Shown: positions 35,798 through 44,900 of the stretch, in pieces
Layout: each line of letters opens with the position of its first letter
Numbering within the stretch: position 1 is the first letter of the stretch
NCBI RefSeq assembly: GCF_026391055.1
Contig: NZ_JAPLET010000024.1
Location: 186,001-250,000 of the forward strand
Length of the DNA: 64,000 bases
Direction: 5' to 3'
From: Spirosoma sp.
GTDB taxonomy: Bacteria; Bacteroidota; Bacteroidia; Cytophagales; Spirosomataceae
Notes under the pieces: generated by a model
What the model was told of the DNA's origin: nothing
Databases searched by the model: none
The model's input: only the letters and a program-made list of their open reading frames with translations
Translations under genes and position numbers: made by a program

Positions 35798-37177
35798 ATG
35801 AACCTATTACAATGTACGTTTCGAACGACAGTTGTTCTACTCGCATCAGCTTCCCTCAGCTTCGCCCAGAATACGAATCAGGCGGCTGTTGATACACTGA
35901 CCAAAGATGTGGCGATTGCGGTCTTCGCGAAGATAAGCCAGCCCAAAGCACAGGAGATTTACGCGCAGCTGCTCGCATGCGATGATGGCTGCGACCCGCA
36001 ACAGATTATTCGGGGAGTGGGTAGCTGGGATCAGGTGGGTGCCAAGATGCAAGAGCTAAGCGAGTTGAAAAACACCGCTCGTTTTGTAAGCCTTCCGCCC
36101 GAAGAAGCCAACGCGGCTATTCGTAAGCAGTTGGCAATGTTCTACGCCAAATACAAGACTGATCAGAATTACGGAAAGCCCCTAAGCCCGGATATCCAGG
36201 CCAGAATGCTGGCTAAAATAGACGCGCTACTGCCGCCCGCCGAGGTTTCGCAGGCGGCTCCCCCGGCCGAAAAGGCCACTACGGCCTCGCAACCAACCGA
36301 CGAAGAGGAAACCGACATAAGCCCGGCCGCCCTTCAGCTAAGTCAGTTAGAACGGCAGACTAAAGAAGCTCAACAAAAACAACTCTGGATGCTGCTTCTT
36401 GGCGCGGTTGGTGGCTTAATCGTGGGAGCGGGTGCCGTGTATCTGTTGGCATACCGTGGAACAAAAACTGAAGTTGATAGACTTATTGGCGAAAACAAGA
36501 AGCTAAGTAAAGAAAATGATAGTCTCCGCCACAAACCGGTCAACGAGCCACGCAAGCCACAAGGTGACCTTGTGCAAAAGGCCAGTGCCTTCGACGCCAT
36601 AGCTGCGGAGTTAGGCACAAACAACCCCCTGATGGCCATCCGGCAACTTAAGTCACAGTCTGATTCGGCCGATAGCAGTTCGGCTCCCAAAGTGATTCCT
36701 CGTGCCCGCCAGAGTGAGTCGATAGTCGAGTCGACCCCGCCCCGGCCTACGCCTGTTCAAAAACAGCCAGTTGCTGTACCGCCACCCAGCCCGGCACCGG
36801 TGCCTGCTCCCGTGGCAGCTCCCAGTCCGGCACCTACTCCCGCCCCGGTCCGTTCAGCCGTCTTTTACTTTCCTCCGCCCGACCCAAATGGGCAGTTCGA
36901 CAGTCAGCATAAAGCCGATATGCTCTCACCCGAATCAGCCTATCGATTCAGCATCGACGTCAATAACCCATCGCTGGCGACCTTCCGGTTCGAAGCCGAA
37001 CCGGGGCGGGTGGCGCGTTTTTTAACGTATCGAAACTACATGATTGAGCCCGCCTGCGACAGCGAAAACAGTTATATGACCTCACACACCCGCATTACCA
37101 TGCGCCGAGACGGTGAGGCCGTACTAGAGAATGGAGCCTGGCGCGTAAAAACCAAAGCCCTGATCCGATACGAATAA
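35798..37177 (+). CDS. Secreted/single-pass protein with coiled coil and proline-rich linker
   Basis: The 459-residue protein has a signal peptide (VVLLASASLSFAQ), a ~150-residue helical periplasmic region with two cysteines (LLACDDGCDPQ), one transmembrane helix at ~198-218 (LWMLLLGAVGGLIVGAGAVYLLAY) flanked by coiled coil (DRLIGENKKLSKENDSLRH), a PAPVPAPV linker (~315-350) and a C-terminal beta-rich domain (FYFPPPDPNGQF, MLSPESAYRFSID, ITMRRDGEAVLENGAWRV). I recognise no family. The C-terminal domain is probably cytoplasmic, where it could contact the NTPases; this topology is inferred. Confidence 0.65.
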   Translation: MNLLQCTFRTTVVLLASASLSFAQNTNQAAVDTLTKDVAIAVFAKISQPKAQEIYAQLLACDDGCDPQQIIRGVGSWDQVGAKMQELSELKNTARFVSLPPEEANAAIRKQLAMFYAKYKTDQNYGKPLSPDIQARMLAKIDALLPPAEVSQAAPPAEKATTASQPTDEEETDISPAALQLSQLERQTKEAQQKQLWMLLLGAVGGLIVGAGAVYLLAYRGTKTEVDRLIGENKKLSKENDSLRHKPVNEPRKPQGDLVQKASAFDAIAAELGTNNPLMAIRQLKSQSDSADSSSAPKVIPRARQSESIVESTPPRPTPVQKQPVAVPPPSPAPVPAPVAAPSPAPTPAPVRSAVFYFPPPDPNGQFDSQHKADMLSPESAYRFSIDVNNPSLATFRFEAEPGRVARFLTYRNYMIEPACDSENSYMTSHTRITMRRDGEAVLENGAWRVKTKALIRYE

Positions 37178-37204
37178 ACCCCTATTTCAATAAATACTCA
37201 ACCA

Positions 37205-37777
37205 ATGAAACGACTACTCATCCTCTTACTTCTTCTCGGCAACCTGCTGTATCTGGCTGGTTGTTCAGGATGCTCGCGGTCGGGTAGTCATCAACCACGC
37301 CGAAGCAAGCGAAACAATACCGCCAAAACGGAACAACCACCGGCCGAAACACCAGTCGACAGGCAACCCGTACTCACAAAAATGGGCAGCGGCCCTACCG
37401 AGGTGGCGATGAAAAAAGAGAACGGCGTTTATACTGTGCCCGTAACCGTGAATGGAACCCGAATGAAGTTCATCCTGGATACCGGGGCCAGCCTGATTTC
37501 CATATCGGCCACCGAAGCCGAATTTATGATGAAGCAGGGCACTATAACAGATGATGATGTGGTAGGGCAAGCCCGGTTTCAGAATGCCAACGGCGATATA
37601 TCGCCCGGTGCCATCATCCGGCTCAAATCGGTACAGATTGGCAACCGCGTTCTCGAAAATGTAAATGCCAATGTGGTCAGCACGGCCAAAGCGCCCCTGC
37701 TGCTCGGCCAGTCGGCTTTATCACAGTTTGGTAAAATTTCAGTAGATTATCGACGTAATGTTGTGACCTTCGATTGA
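37205..37777 (+). CDS. Retropepsin-like aspartic protease lipoprotein
   Basis: A lipoprotein signal (LLLLLGNLLYLAGC) is followed by a basic/proline spacer and a 120-residue retropepsin-like domain: VTVNGTRMKFILDTGASLISIS with the catalytic DTGA motif, then LLLGQSALSQFGKISVDY matching the conserved LLG-x-x-x-L-x-x-F ending. As one domain, it must dimerise to be active, as retroviral proteases and bacterial homologues do. It would act in the periplasm. It lies 27 bases after the coiled-coil gene. Confidence 0.85.
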   Translation: MKRLLILLLLLGNLLYLAGCSGCSRSGSHQPRRSKRNNTAKTEQPPAETPVDRQPVLTKMGSGPTEVAMKKENGVYTVPVTVNGTRMKFILDTGASLISISATEAEFMMKQGTITDDDVVGQARFQNANGDISPGAIIRLKSVQIGNRVLENVNANVVSTAKAPLLLGQSALSQFGKISVDYRRNVVTFD

Positions 37778-37824
37778 AATTCGGTGTTTTACTAAAATTA
37801 CAGGATAAAGCCCGCCTTTCTTCA

Positions 37825-39357
37825 ATGACTGAAACCGAACTGACCGACCGACTTCGCGAAGCCATCGTGCTCAACGGCCCTGACGTTTGGCGCACTAATG
37901 GCTACCTCAGAGAGGCCCAGCAAGCAGGCTTATCAGAGGAGGATGCACTAAAACGCGCAACTGAAATAGCTCAGGAAGTTGCTGCCAACAGTCTGCTGTT
38001 CCAGAATATACAGGCTCGCATTGCTCGACTGGCACTGCCGTCGCGAAGTCAGTATATTGAACAGGATTTCAACCAGATTGTCAATGCAGCAACTTCATTA
38101 AAGCTGACGCCCGATTTTGTTAAGAATCGGTGGATACCTACGGTGTTGCAACGACTGGAGGTGGCGTCGAAGCCAATTCGTACCGAACCGATTGTTGTAC
38201 CTGTTCCCGAGCCTGCTAAGCCCACTTTTGAGCAACTCATCGAAACGAAGCCAGAGCCAGTCAGGCCAGTTGTTCCGGAACCGGCAGTAACCAAACCGGC
38301 TCCTGCTGTGCCAACCGTTACGGCCGAGCGGGCGGTAACAAAACCGGCTCCCATACCCCCCCCTTCGGTAGCCAAACCAGCTCCACCGGTTGCTGAACCA
38401 GTCGTGACCCGACCGGCTGCAACCCGGCCAGCTCCGCCGGTAGTAACGCCAGTCTCTACGTCTCCCCCGTCGGTGGCACCTGCCTCAAGAACGGCATCGG
38501 AACGAATACCCGAACGCCCCCCCGTTGTCCGGTCTTTTACGGCCACGCCGGGTCGGGTTCGGAAAGGCCAGCCCGTTACACTGGCCTGGTCGGTAGACAA
38601 CCTGCTGGCGGTTACGATTGATGATTTGGGCGAGGGCCTTTCGCCCGTTAACCGGGGTTGGGTAAAACCGACGAAAACGACGGACTACACACTTTTTGAT
38701 GCCAATAACAATCCGTTAAGTACCGTTCGGGTGGTGGTTATTGAGCCGGATCGGAGCGGAATCTATGGCGTTTTGTTTGCGCTGGCACTACTTGCCGGCA
38801 TTTACTGGTATATCCGGCGGAATAATTCGCAGGAGACAGAAGAGCCGCAGAAACCCAAAACCGAGCAAACCACAGAATCCTCATCGGGCAAACGCAAAAA
38901 CCGCAAACGAAGTATAAATCAGGAGCAAGCGCAAAAGCCGATAGAAGTCAGGCCGGATGAGGAAACTTATATCCCACCAGACATGATGGATAAGCCCGAT
39001 GTCGCCATCGTAGAGAAGCCTAAAAAAGCGGCTCCTCCTGTCAGGAAACAACCCCAGGAAGATGTAGCCTCGTCGGAACCTGAACAAAAGCCAGCGACGC
39101 CCGCCGACGCCCGGCAGGGAAAATACAAGGAAGCTTTTGGGGATAAACCTTACGACAAAGTAGAGCTTGGTATCGATGAACGGGGTTGGCGTCGAGCCCG
39201 GAGTCAGGGCCGCTGGGGCTTTATTAACGAGCAGGATGAATGGGTGATAAAACCCGAATATGAAGCCGTTACGCCGTTCCGTGGCAACAACGCAGCCGTA
39301 TTTCAGAATGGGCAGCTTATGACCATTAACCGCCAGGGTGAGCAGGTAAAAAATTGA
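37825..39357 (+). CDS. Single-pass protein with proline-rich linker, Ig-like domain and WG repeat
   Basis: I take the ATG at 37825 (MTETELTDRL), giving 510 residues; a TTG at 37774 overlapping the protease stop (TTGA) would add 17 residues and couple translation. The N-terminal ~110 residues are helical; a Pro/Ala/Thr-rich linker follows (~125-240), then an Ig-like domain (RSFTATPGRVRKGQPVTLAWSV, ~245-315), one transmembrane helix (~322-338, GVLFALALLAGIYWYI), a charged linker and a C-terminal WG-type repeat (RWGFINEQDEWVIKPEYEAVTPF). No signal peptide is evident, so orientation is uncertain. It ends the + strand cluster. Confidence 0.65.
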   Translation: MTETELTDRLREAIVLNGPDVWRTNGYLREAQQAGLSEEDALKRATEIAQEVAANSLLFQNIQARIARLALPSRSQYIEQDFNQIVNAATSLKLTPDFVKNRWIPTVLQRLEVASKPIRTEPIVVPVPEPAKPTFEQLIETKPEPVRPVVPEPAVTKPAPAVPTVTAERAVTKPAPIPPPSVAKPAPPVAEPVVTRPAATRPAPPVVTPVSTSPPSVAPASRTASERIPERPPVVRSFTATPGRVRKGQPVTLAWSVDNLLAVTIDDLGEGLSPVNRGWVKPTKTTDYTLFDANNNPLSTVRVVVIEPDRSGIYGVLFALALLAGIYWYIRRNNSQETEEPQKPKTEQTTESSSGKRKNRKRSINQEQAQKPIEVRPDEETYIPPDMMDKPDVAIVEKPKKAAPPVRKQPQEDVASSEPEQKPATPADARQGKYKEAFGDKPYDKVELGIDERGWRRARSQGRWGFINEQDEWVIKPEYEAVTPFRGNNAAVFQNGQLMTINRQGEQVKN

Positions 39358-39398
39358 TTTTCAGCAGCCGATATCACCTTCACCAAGTATGCTGAAAA
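39358..39398. repeat. Weak hairpin between convergent genes
   Basis: TTTTCAGCA (39358-39366) faces TGCTGAAAA (39390-39398) across 23 bases. It lies at the meeting point of the + and - strand parts of the cluster and could act as a weak bidirectional terminator. Confidence 0.3.
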
Positions 39399-39405
39399 GC
39401 ATTCA

Positions 39406-40236
39406 TCACAGCCCTAGCGTGACCGTCAGCTTCTGGAATGCGGTCCAGTAAGCCGAAGACGTAAAGCCAATTCCATTGCCGGCAAGAAGCCTGACGGGAT
39501 AAGGACTGCTGCGGATTTCCTGCGCGTTGATGTAAAAATGCAGGGCGTTACCCCGTCGCTGAATCGTGAGCCGGTTTCGGTTTTTCTCCACCGATACCCC
39601 AGGTGCCAGAAAATCGGCGGGCATATAATCACTGAATGCTCGGCCATCGGCTACCCGCACGACAGCTACTTCGCCTTTTGCGTTCAACAAGAAGGCGTTA
39701 TAATTGAGTGAGTCCCGAACGCCGAACAATAGCCCCCCTGCCGGTACTTGTCCCGAATCGGCGAGCATATCAACCTTGATGGTGTACAAATCAGCCGCGT
39801 TCAGGTTGATTTCATTGGGCAGTTCAACGACACTGAATGGTACCTGCTGCGTACTGGCCACCCGCTTGCGAATGCTGTACTGTCCTAACCCAATCTGGTA
39901 GTAATAATCACCCTGACTACCCGCTCGCCAGCCGTTGCGGTTGGTCGCAAAATCGCCGGTAAAGGCGGGCCGGAATTCCGCCGTTCCCATCGTTAACGGG
40001 CTTCTGCTGGTTGCGGGCTGCGTTCGCTCAACAATTGTTGTGGAAGAGCCTTGAGCTGGTGTAACGGATTCTATTCGGGCCGGTTCGGGCGGCTTAATCG
40101 GAGGTAGTGGTTTGAGTGTAACTTGCTGCCACTGGCTGGAAGCCGAAAAGATCGCGGTTTTAGTCCGTCGACCCGACTGGGCAAAGGTGTCCGTCAAGAG
40201 CAGGGCCATAAAGGCAATGATTAAAATTAAGCGCAT
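39406..40236 (-). CDS. Secreted protein with concanavalin/lectin-like domain
   Basis: A signal peptide (ILIIAFMALLLTDTFAQ) is followed by a Pro/Thr spacer and a ~175-residue beta-sandwich domain: FTGDFATNRNGWRAGS, YYYQIGLGQYSIRKR, LFGVRDSLNYNAFLLNAKGE, GVSVEKNRNRLTIQRRGNALHFYINAQEI and GNGIGFTSSAYWTAFQKLTV. This strand order is typical of DUF1080/LamG-like concanavalin folds that bind or cleave glycans; no catalytic residues are evident. It is the last gene of a three-gene - strand group that faces the tubulin-like/actin-like cluster. Confidence 0.75.
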   Translation of the reverse strand: MRLILIIAFMALLLTDTFAQSGRRTKTAIFSASSQWQQVTLKPLPPIKPPEPARIESVTPAQGSSTTIVERTQPATSRSPLTMGTAEFRPAFTGDFATNRNGWRAGSQGDYYYQIGLGQYSIRKRVASTQQVPFSVVELPNEINLNAADLYTIKVDMLADSGQVPAGGLLFGVRDSLNYNAFLLNAKGEVAVVRVADGRAFSDYMPADFLAPGVSVEKNRNRLTIQRRGNALHFYINAQEIRSSPYPVRLLAGNGIGFTSSAYWTAFQKLTVTLGL

Positions 40237-40254
40237 AAATAAAATAAAGGCTAT

Positions 40255-41427
40255 TTAAAATGAATACCGCACTACTGCCGTTGGCTGCCCAACCTGAAGG
40301 CCGGGTCGTAGTGTAAGGCTTTTGAAGCGTTGTGTTCCTTTCTGTATCTGGCTGTTGTGCAGCCCCTTAATAAACGTCAGCACGACATCAGCAGCGGCCA
40401 CAACCAGCGCACCGCGTGTTGCCAGAAAGTACCGCTGATGATGCCCATTGGCCGTTTGATAATATGGTTCGCCGGCTTCCCTGTTTTTCTGCTGTTCGTA
40501 AACACGGTATACATCCTGCGCTTTGGTTCGCTCCGAGAACCCGTAAATCAGTAAACCATAAAAACCAACCGTCACCAAAGGGCGCAGGCCTATTTTGGCT
40601 TTAGGCGTCTGAACAAATATATTACCAACACCCGGCGCAACTGCCGAAAGCAGTGCACAAGCAGGTCCATTGTACAAAATTCGCTCACGCCTGGCATCGT
40701 TGGAAGGTGCTGCTGCGATTTCCGTTTCTTTTGGCTGAGGAGCTGGCTTTTTCGGCGAATCGACGGCGGGGGCGACGGGTGGTGTTACAGGTGCAGAAAC
40801 CACTGCCGGTGAAGGTTGCGCTACCTGTTCCACTGAATCAACGGCAAAAACAGACGGCTTGGTGCCCACAGCCTGTTTTTGTGGCAAAACTGGTTCGGAG
40901 GCTACCGGAACAGGTGGGGTATCGTTAACCGGAGCAGGCACAACAGCAGCTCTGGCGGGTACGGGTACGGGTCCTGGTACTGTTTCGGGTCGAGCCGATG
41001 CGGGTACAGGTGTGGTTACTACTACTCTCGGTGCCGCAGGTGGTGCCTTCGAAGGGGCCTGAGCAGCGGAGAAGGCTGACTCTCCCGCCACAACAGGCCT
41101 TGCTTTTACCATCACTCGTGCCTGAATTTCTTCATTGAGCGAATAGCCATTGGCCAAAGCCTCCCAAATGATACGCCGGTCGGACCCCGCAGTGACCTGC
41201 CTGCCCACATCGCCCCGAACAAATTCGGGGGCTATACGTAAGGTACCCCGCAGACGGCTGCGCACGTCAAGAAAAACGGAATCCCCAAAGCGGGTATTCA
41301 GCATATCGTACAACACGTCAATTCTGGACGAATCAACGACCCGTATCCGGACATTGCGTACGCGCTCCTGTGCCTGACTTGAACCGGCCAGAAGTACACA
41401 GAGAAAGAAAGGGAAAAGTAAGCGCAT
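40255..41427 (-). CDS. Secreted Ig-like/membrane protein with DUF5683-like C-terminus
   Basis: After a signal peptide (PFFLCVLLAGSSQAQ) residues ~20-110 form an Ig-like domain (RIDVLYDML...GDSVFLDVRS...VRGDVGRQVTAGSDRRIIWEA), a layout seen in many Bacteroidota surface proteins. A ~130-residue Pro/Ala/Val linker follows. The C-terminal ~130 residues have ACALLSAVAPGVGNIF, two hydrophobic helices and KGLHNSQIQKG, resembling DUF5683. The protein probably spans or associates with the envelope. It starts five bases after the upstream PKD gene. Confidence 0.65.
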   Translation of the reverse strand: MRLLFPFFLCVLLAGSSQAQERVRNVRIRVVDSSRIDVLYDMLNTRFGDSVFLDVRSRLRGTLRIAPEFVRGDVGRQVTAGSDRRIIWEALANGYSLNEEIQARVMVKARPVVAGESAFSAAQAPSKAPPAAPRVVVTTPVPASARPETVPGPVPVPARAAVVPAPVNDTPPVPVASEPVLPQKQAVGTKPSVFAVDSVEQVAQPSPAVVSAPVTPPVAPAVDSPKKPAPQPKETEIAAAPSNDARRERILYNGPACALLSAVAPGVGNIFVQTPKAKIGLRPLVTVGFYGLLIYGFSERTKAQDVYRVYEQQKNREAGEPYYQTANGHHQRYFLATRGALVVAAADVVLTFIKGLHNSQIQKGTQRFKSLTLRPGLQVGQPTAVVRYSF

Positions 41428-41432
41428 AAGAA

Positions 41433-41768
41433 TTAGTTGCTGACGGTGATCTTTTTGGTGGTCGTAAACGTATCATCACACGAGTTGACCAGAACCAGCG
41501 TGATGGTGTAGGTACCCGCCTTATCATAATTATAGGTAACGCGCGTGCCAACCCGGTTTTTACCCTTTCCGTCGCCGGGGTCCCAGCCTACTGCATTAAA
41601 ATCGCCCTGCGGGTTTTCCAGAAAGAAGGTAACATCCAGCCGGTCGGAGGTGTAGCCGATACCTGCGGAAGGCTTGGTACAGACCGGGAAATTTTTCTTC
41701 GCCAGATCAAACGGCTCACAGGCGGCCGAAGCCACTATGAGCAGTAATAAACTCAAACGTTTTAGCAT
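41433..41768 (-). CDS. PKD-domain lipoprotein
   Basis: The 111-residue protein has a lipobox signal (LLLLIVASAAC) and one PKD-like domain: VTFFLENPQGDFNAVGWDPGDG followed by GTRVTYNYDKAGTYTITLVLVN, the usual W-x-x-GDG and Y-x-x-xGxYxV motifs. Such domains mediate surface or partner binding. It leads a three-gene - strand group and is divergent from the hybrid histidine kinase. Confidence 0.8.
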   Translation of the reverse strand: MLKRLSLLLLIVASAACEPFDLAKKNFPVCTKPSAGIGYTSDRLDVTFFLENPQGDFNAVGWDPGDGKGKNRVGTRVTYNYDKAGTYTITLVLVNSCDDTFTTTKKITVSN

Positions 41769-41929
41769 AATAGCTAGCTGAGATGTAACAAAGTGAACAA
41801 CAGTTACGGAACTAATACTGAGTAGTATAGCTGAAAAACGTTATCAGGATTCGTTTTCATGAATGAGGAAGATGAACATTTTTCGTAAATTTAAAGAGTC
41901 TGACGACATATCAACCCACTGACGTACCC

Positions 41930-44900
41930 ATGCGCTGGTCTGCCAAAACCAAAGATGAACTGGTAGCCGAAATTCAACGGCTACAGCACGAACGAAACGA
42001 AGTAGCCGTAACCGATGCGCTACCCGCCTTTGATGTTCGCCAAACGGTTGACCAACTTAATCTGGTTGGCTTAACCATCGAACGCGACGGAACGCTGAGC
42101 TATGCTAACCCGTATACCTACCGCGTAACCGCATGGCAACCGGAGCACATCATCGGCCAGAATTTTTTCGACATTTTTATCCCCCCCGCCGAACGCGCCA
42201 AACTCGAAGCCGAATTTGAAGACGCCCTCACTAAAGGTGGCTTTCCCGAGCAGAAAGAAATTACGCTGCTGGCTCGTTCAGGTGCTTTGCGCAATGTACA
42301 AGTCAACTCATTCATAATCAATGGTGCGGATGGCCACGTATCCTCATTCACCCTGATTGGTGAAGATGTAACGAACAAACGACGGGTTGCCTCTGCCCTG
42401 TCTAACACCAATGCCCAATTACAGGACCTGGTCGATAATACGTCCGACCTGATTCAGCTGCTGACGCTGGACGGTAAGTTCATCTTCGTGAATCGGGCCT
42501 GGCGCGAAGCACTAGGCTATAATTCTGACGAAATATCGGCCTTAAACCTGCGCGACGTTCTTCATCCCGATTATGCCGACAGCACCCTCGGGCTACTCAA
42601 ACGAATTCAGGAAGGCGATAAACTGCCGTATGTAGAAACGGTCTTTCGGACAAAAAGTGGTAAAACCCTCTTCCTGTCGGGAAGCGTCAACTGCCGGTTC
42701 GACAACGGACGGCCAACGGCTTTCCGGTGTATACTGCACGATACGACAGGCAAAATACGGGCGGAGAAATCGCAGAAGCTGTATTACAGCATTGCCAACT
42801 GGACTATCAATACGCCCAACCTCGGCGAGTTTTATCACAAAATTCATGAAGAGCTAGGGAACATCATTGATGCCCGTAACTTTTTCATTGCCTTGTACGA
42901 CTCCAGCAAAACGTACCTGTCGTTTCCGTACTACGTTGACGAGTACTTTGGGGGCAACATGCGGTTTACGAAGCGTAAACTGGGAAATGGCCTGATTGAA
43001 TACACCATTCTGGCCAATAAGCCTTTATTCCTCTACGAAAAGGATATCCGTAAACTGGCCGACCAGCACCAGGTGGACCTGTATGGCCAGCTTCAGCCAC
43101 AGGTTATGCTAACGGCCCCGCTCCGGATCGGCGAAGAAATCACGGGCATCATCGGCGTGAAATCGTACGACGACGCGCAAACCTACGGCCCCCGCGATCT
43201 CGAATTACTCGAATTCATATCGGGGCAGGTGGCACTAGCGATTGCCCGAAAACAGTCGGAAGCTCGGCTCGACAAACAGAATGCCCGCCTGAATGCCATC
43301 TTCGACAGCAGTACCTATTTGATCTGGTCGGTTAATAAAGCGTTGAAATTGACGTCGTTCAATAAAAACTATGCCCGGCTCATTGAGTATCAGTTAAATG
43401 AATCACCGTCCATTCAGGCTAGTGCCCCCGACCTGGGCTGGCGAATGATTGGAGCGGATAATCGCAAAAATCTGGAAGACCGCTACCGGCAGGCATTCCG
43501 GGGCTTCGCCCAGAACTTTGAGCTGTTCTTCGAAACGCCCAAAGGCGAGACCTACCTCGAATTTCACCTCAACCCGATTTTGCTGGCGGGGGGCGTCATT
43601 GACGAAGTCTCCGGTATCGCCCGCGACATTACAAACCGCAAACGGGCAGAAATTGCTACCCGGCAAAGTGAAGAGAAATTCCGGGGTATTTTCGAGAATT
43701 TGCAGGATATATACGCCCGCGTAGACCGTAAAGGGCGTATAACCATGATTAGCCCGTCGGTATTCAAACGCATGGGCTATACGCCGGACGAAGTGCTGGG
43801 GCAGGAAATCACCCGGTTTTTCATCGACGAGAACGACATTCGGCACGCCATGTTCAAACTCGGCCGCAACCGCAGCCTCCGGAATTTCGAAGCCAGTATG
43901 CGCCGGAAAGATGGTAGCGAGCGGCAGTTTATGTTCAACATGCTCATGCTGAACGAAGGACCCGGCAGTGACTCCGTGGTAGCCGTACTGGCCCGCGACA
44001 TCACCGAACTGAAACGGCAGTCGGCCGAGTTGGTAAAAGCTAAAAATGAAGCCGAACGGTCATTGAAGGTGAAAGAGCAGTTTCTGGCTAACATGAGCCA
44101 CGAAATCCGGACACCCATGAATGGGGTTATCGGCATGATTGATCTGCTCAACGACACCAAACTGGACGAAGAGCAACGTAGTTACGTCAAAACGGTAAAA
44201 CGCTCGTCGGAGACACTGCTGAATATCCTGAACGATATTCTGGACTTGTCGAAAATTGAAGCGGGGAAAATGGTACTCCACGAAGCGCCGGTGGCCTTCA
44301 AAGAGATTTTCGAGAAACTTATCGCGCTATTCGGCCAGCAGGCTAATTCGAAGAACAATGAACTAACGTATCATCTCGGTTCCGACCTGCCCACCTTCGT
44401 TATTGCCGACCAAACGCGGCTGCTACAGGTACTATCGAATTTAACCTCCAACGCGATCAAATTTACGGAAAATGGCTCCATCCGGGTGGAGGCTTCCCTG
44501 ATTAGCAAACGGGGCAAATTCAACCGGATACGCATTGAGGTAAAAGATTCGGGGATTGGTATTTCGCAGCAAAACATCAACCTGCTGTTCAATTCGTTCA
44601 GTCAGGTCGACACTTCATCGCGGAAATCGTTTGGCGGCACGGGCCTGGGCCTCGCCATTTCCAAAGAACTGGCCAGCCTGATGAAAGGTGACATCGGCGT
44701 CGACTCAACCGTAGGCATGGGCAGCACTTTCTGGTTCACCATCGAGCTAAAGGAAACCAGCATCAGCCCCACCCAGCAAACGACAGAAGTAGCTGAAATA
44801 GCCCTTGCCAATTTCTTCAGCACCTACCACCCCAACGTGTTGCTGGTTGACGACAACGCCGTAAACCGCAAAGTTGCCAGCGAAATTCTGCGCAAAGCTG

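Noticed and set aside
38049-38600. Antisense frame rich in Gly/Thr/Val opposite the proline-rich linker gene
   Set aside because: Reverse reading of a Pro/Ala/Thr-rich repeat gives an apparent Gly-rich protein; the sense gene has domains and the cluster context.
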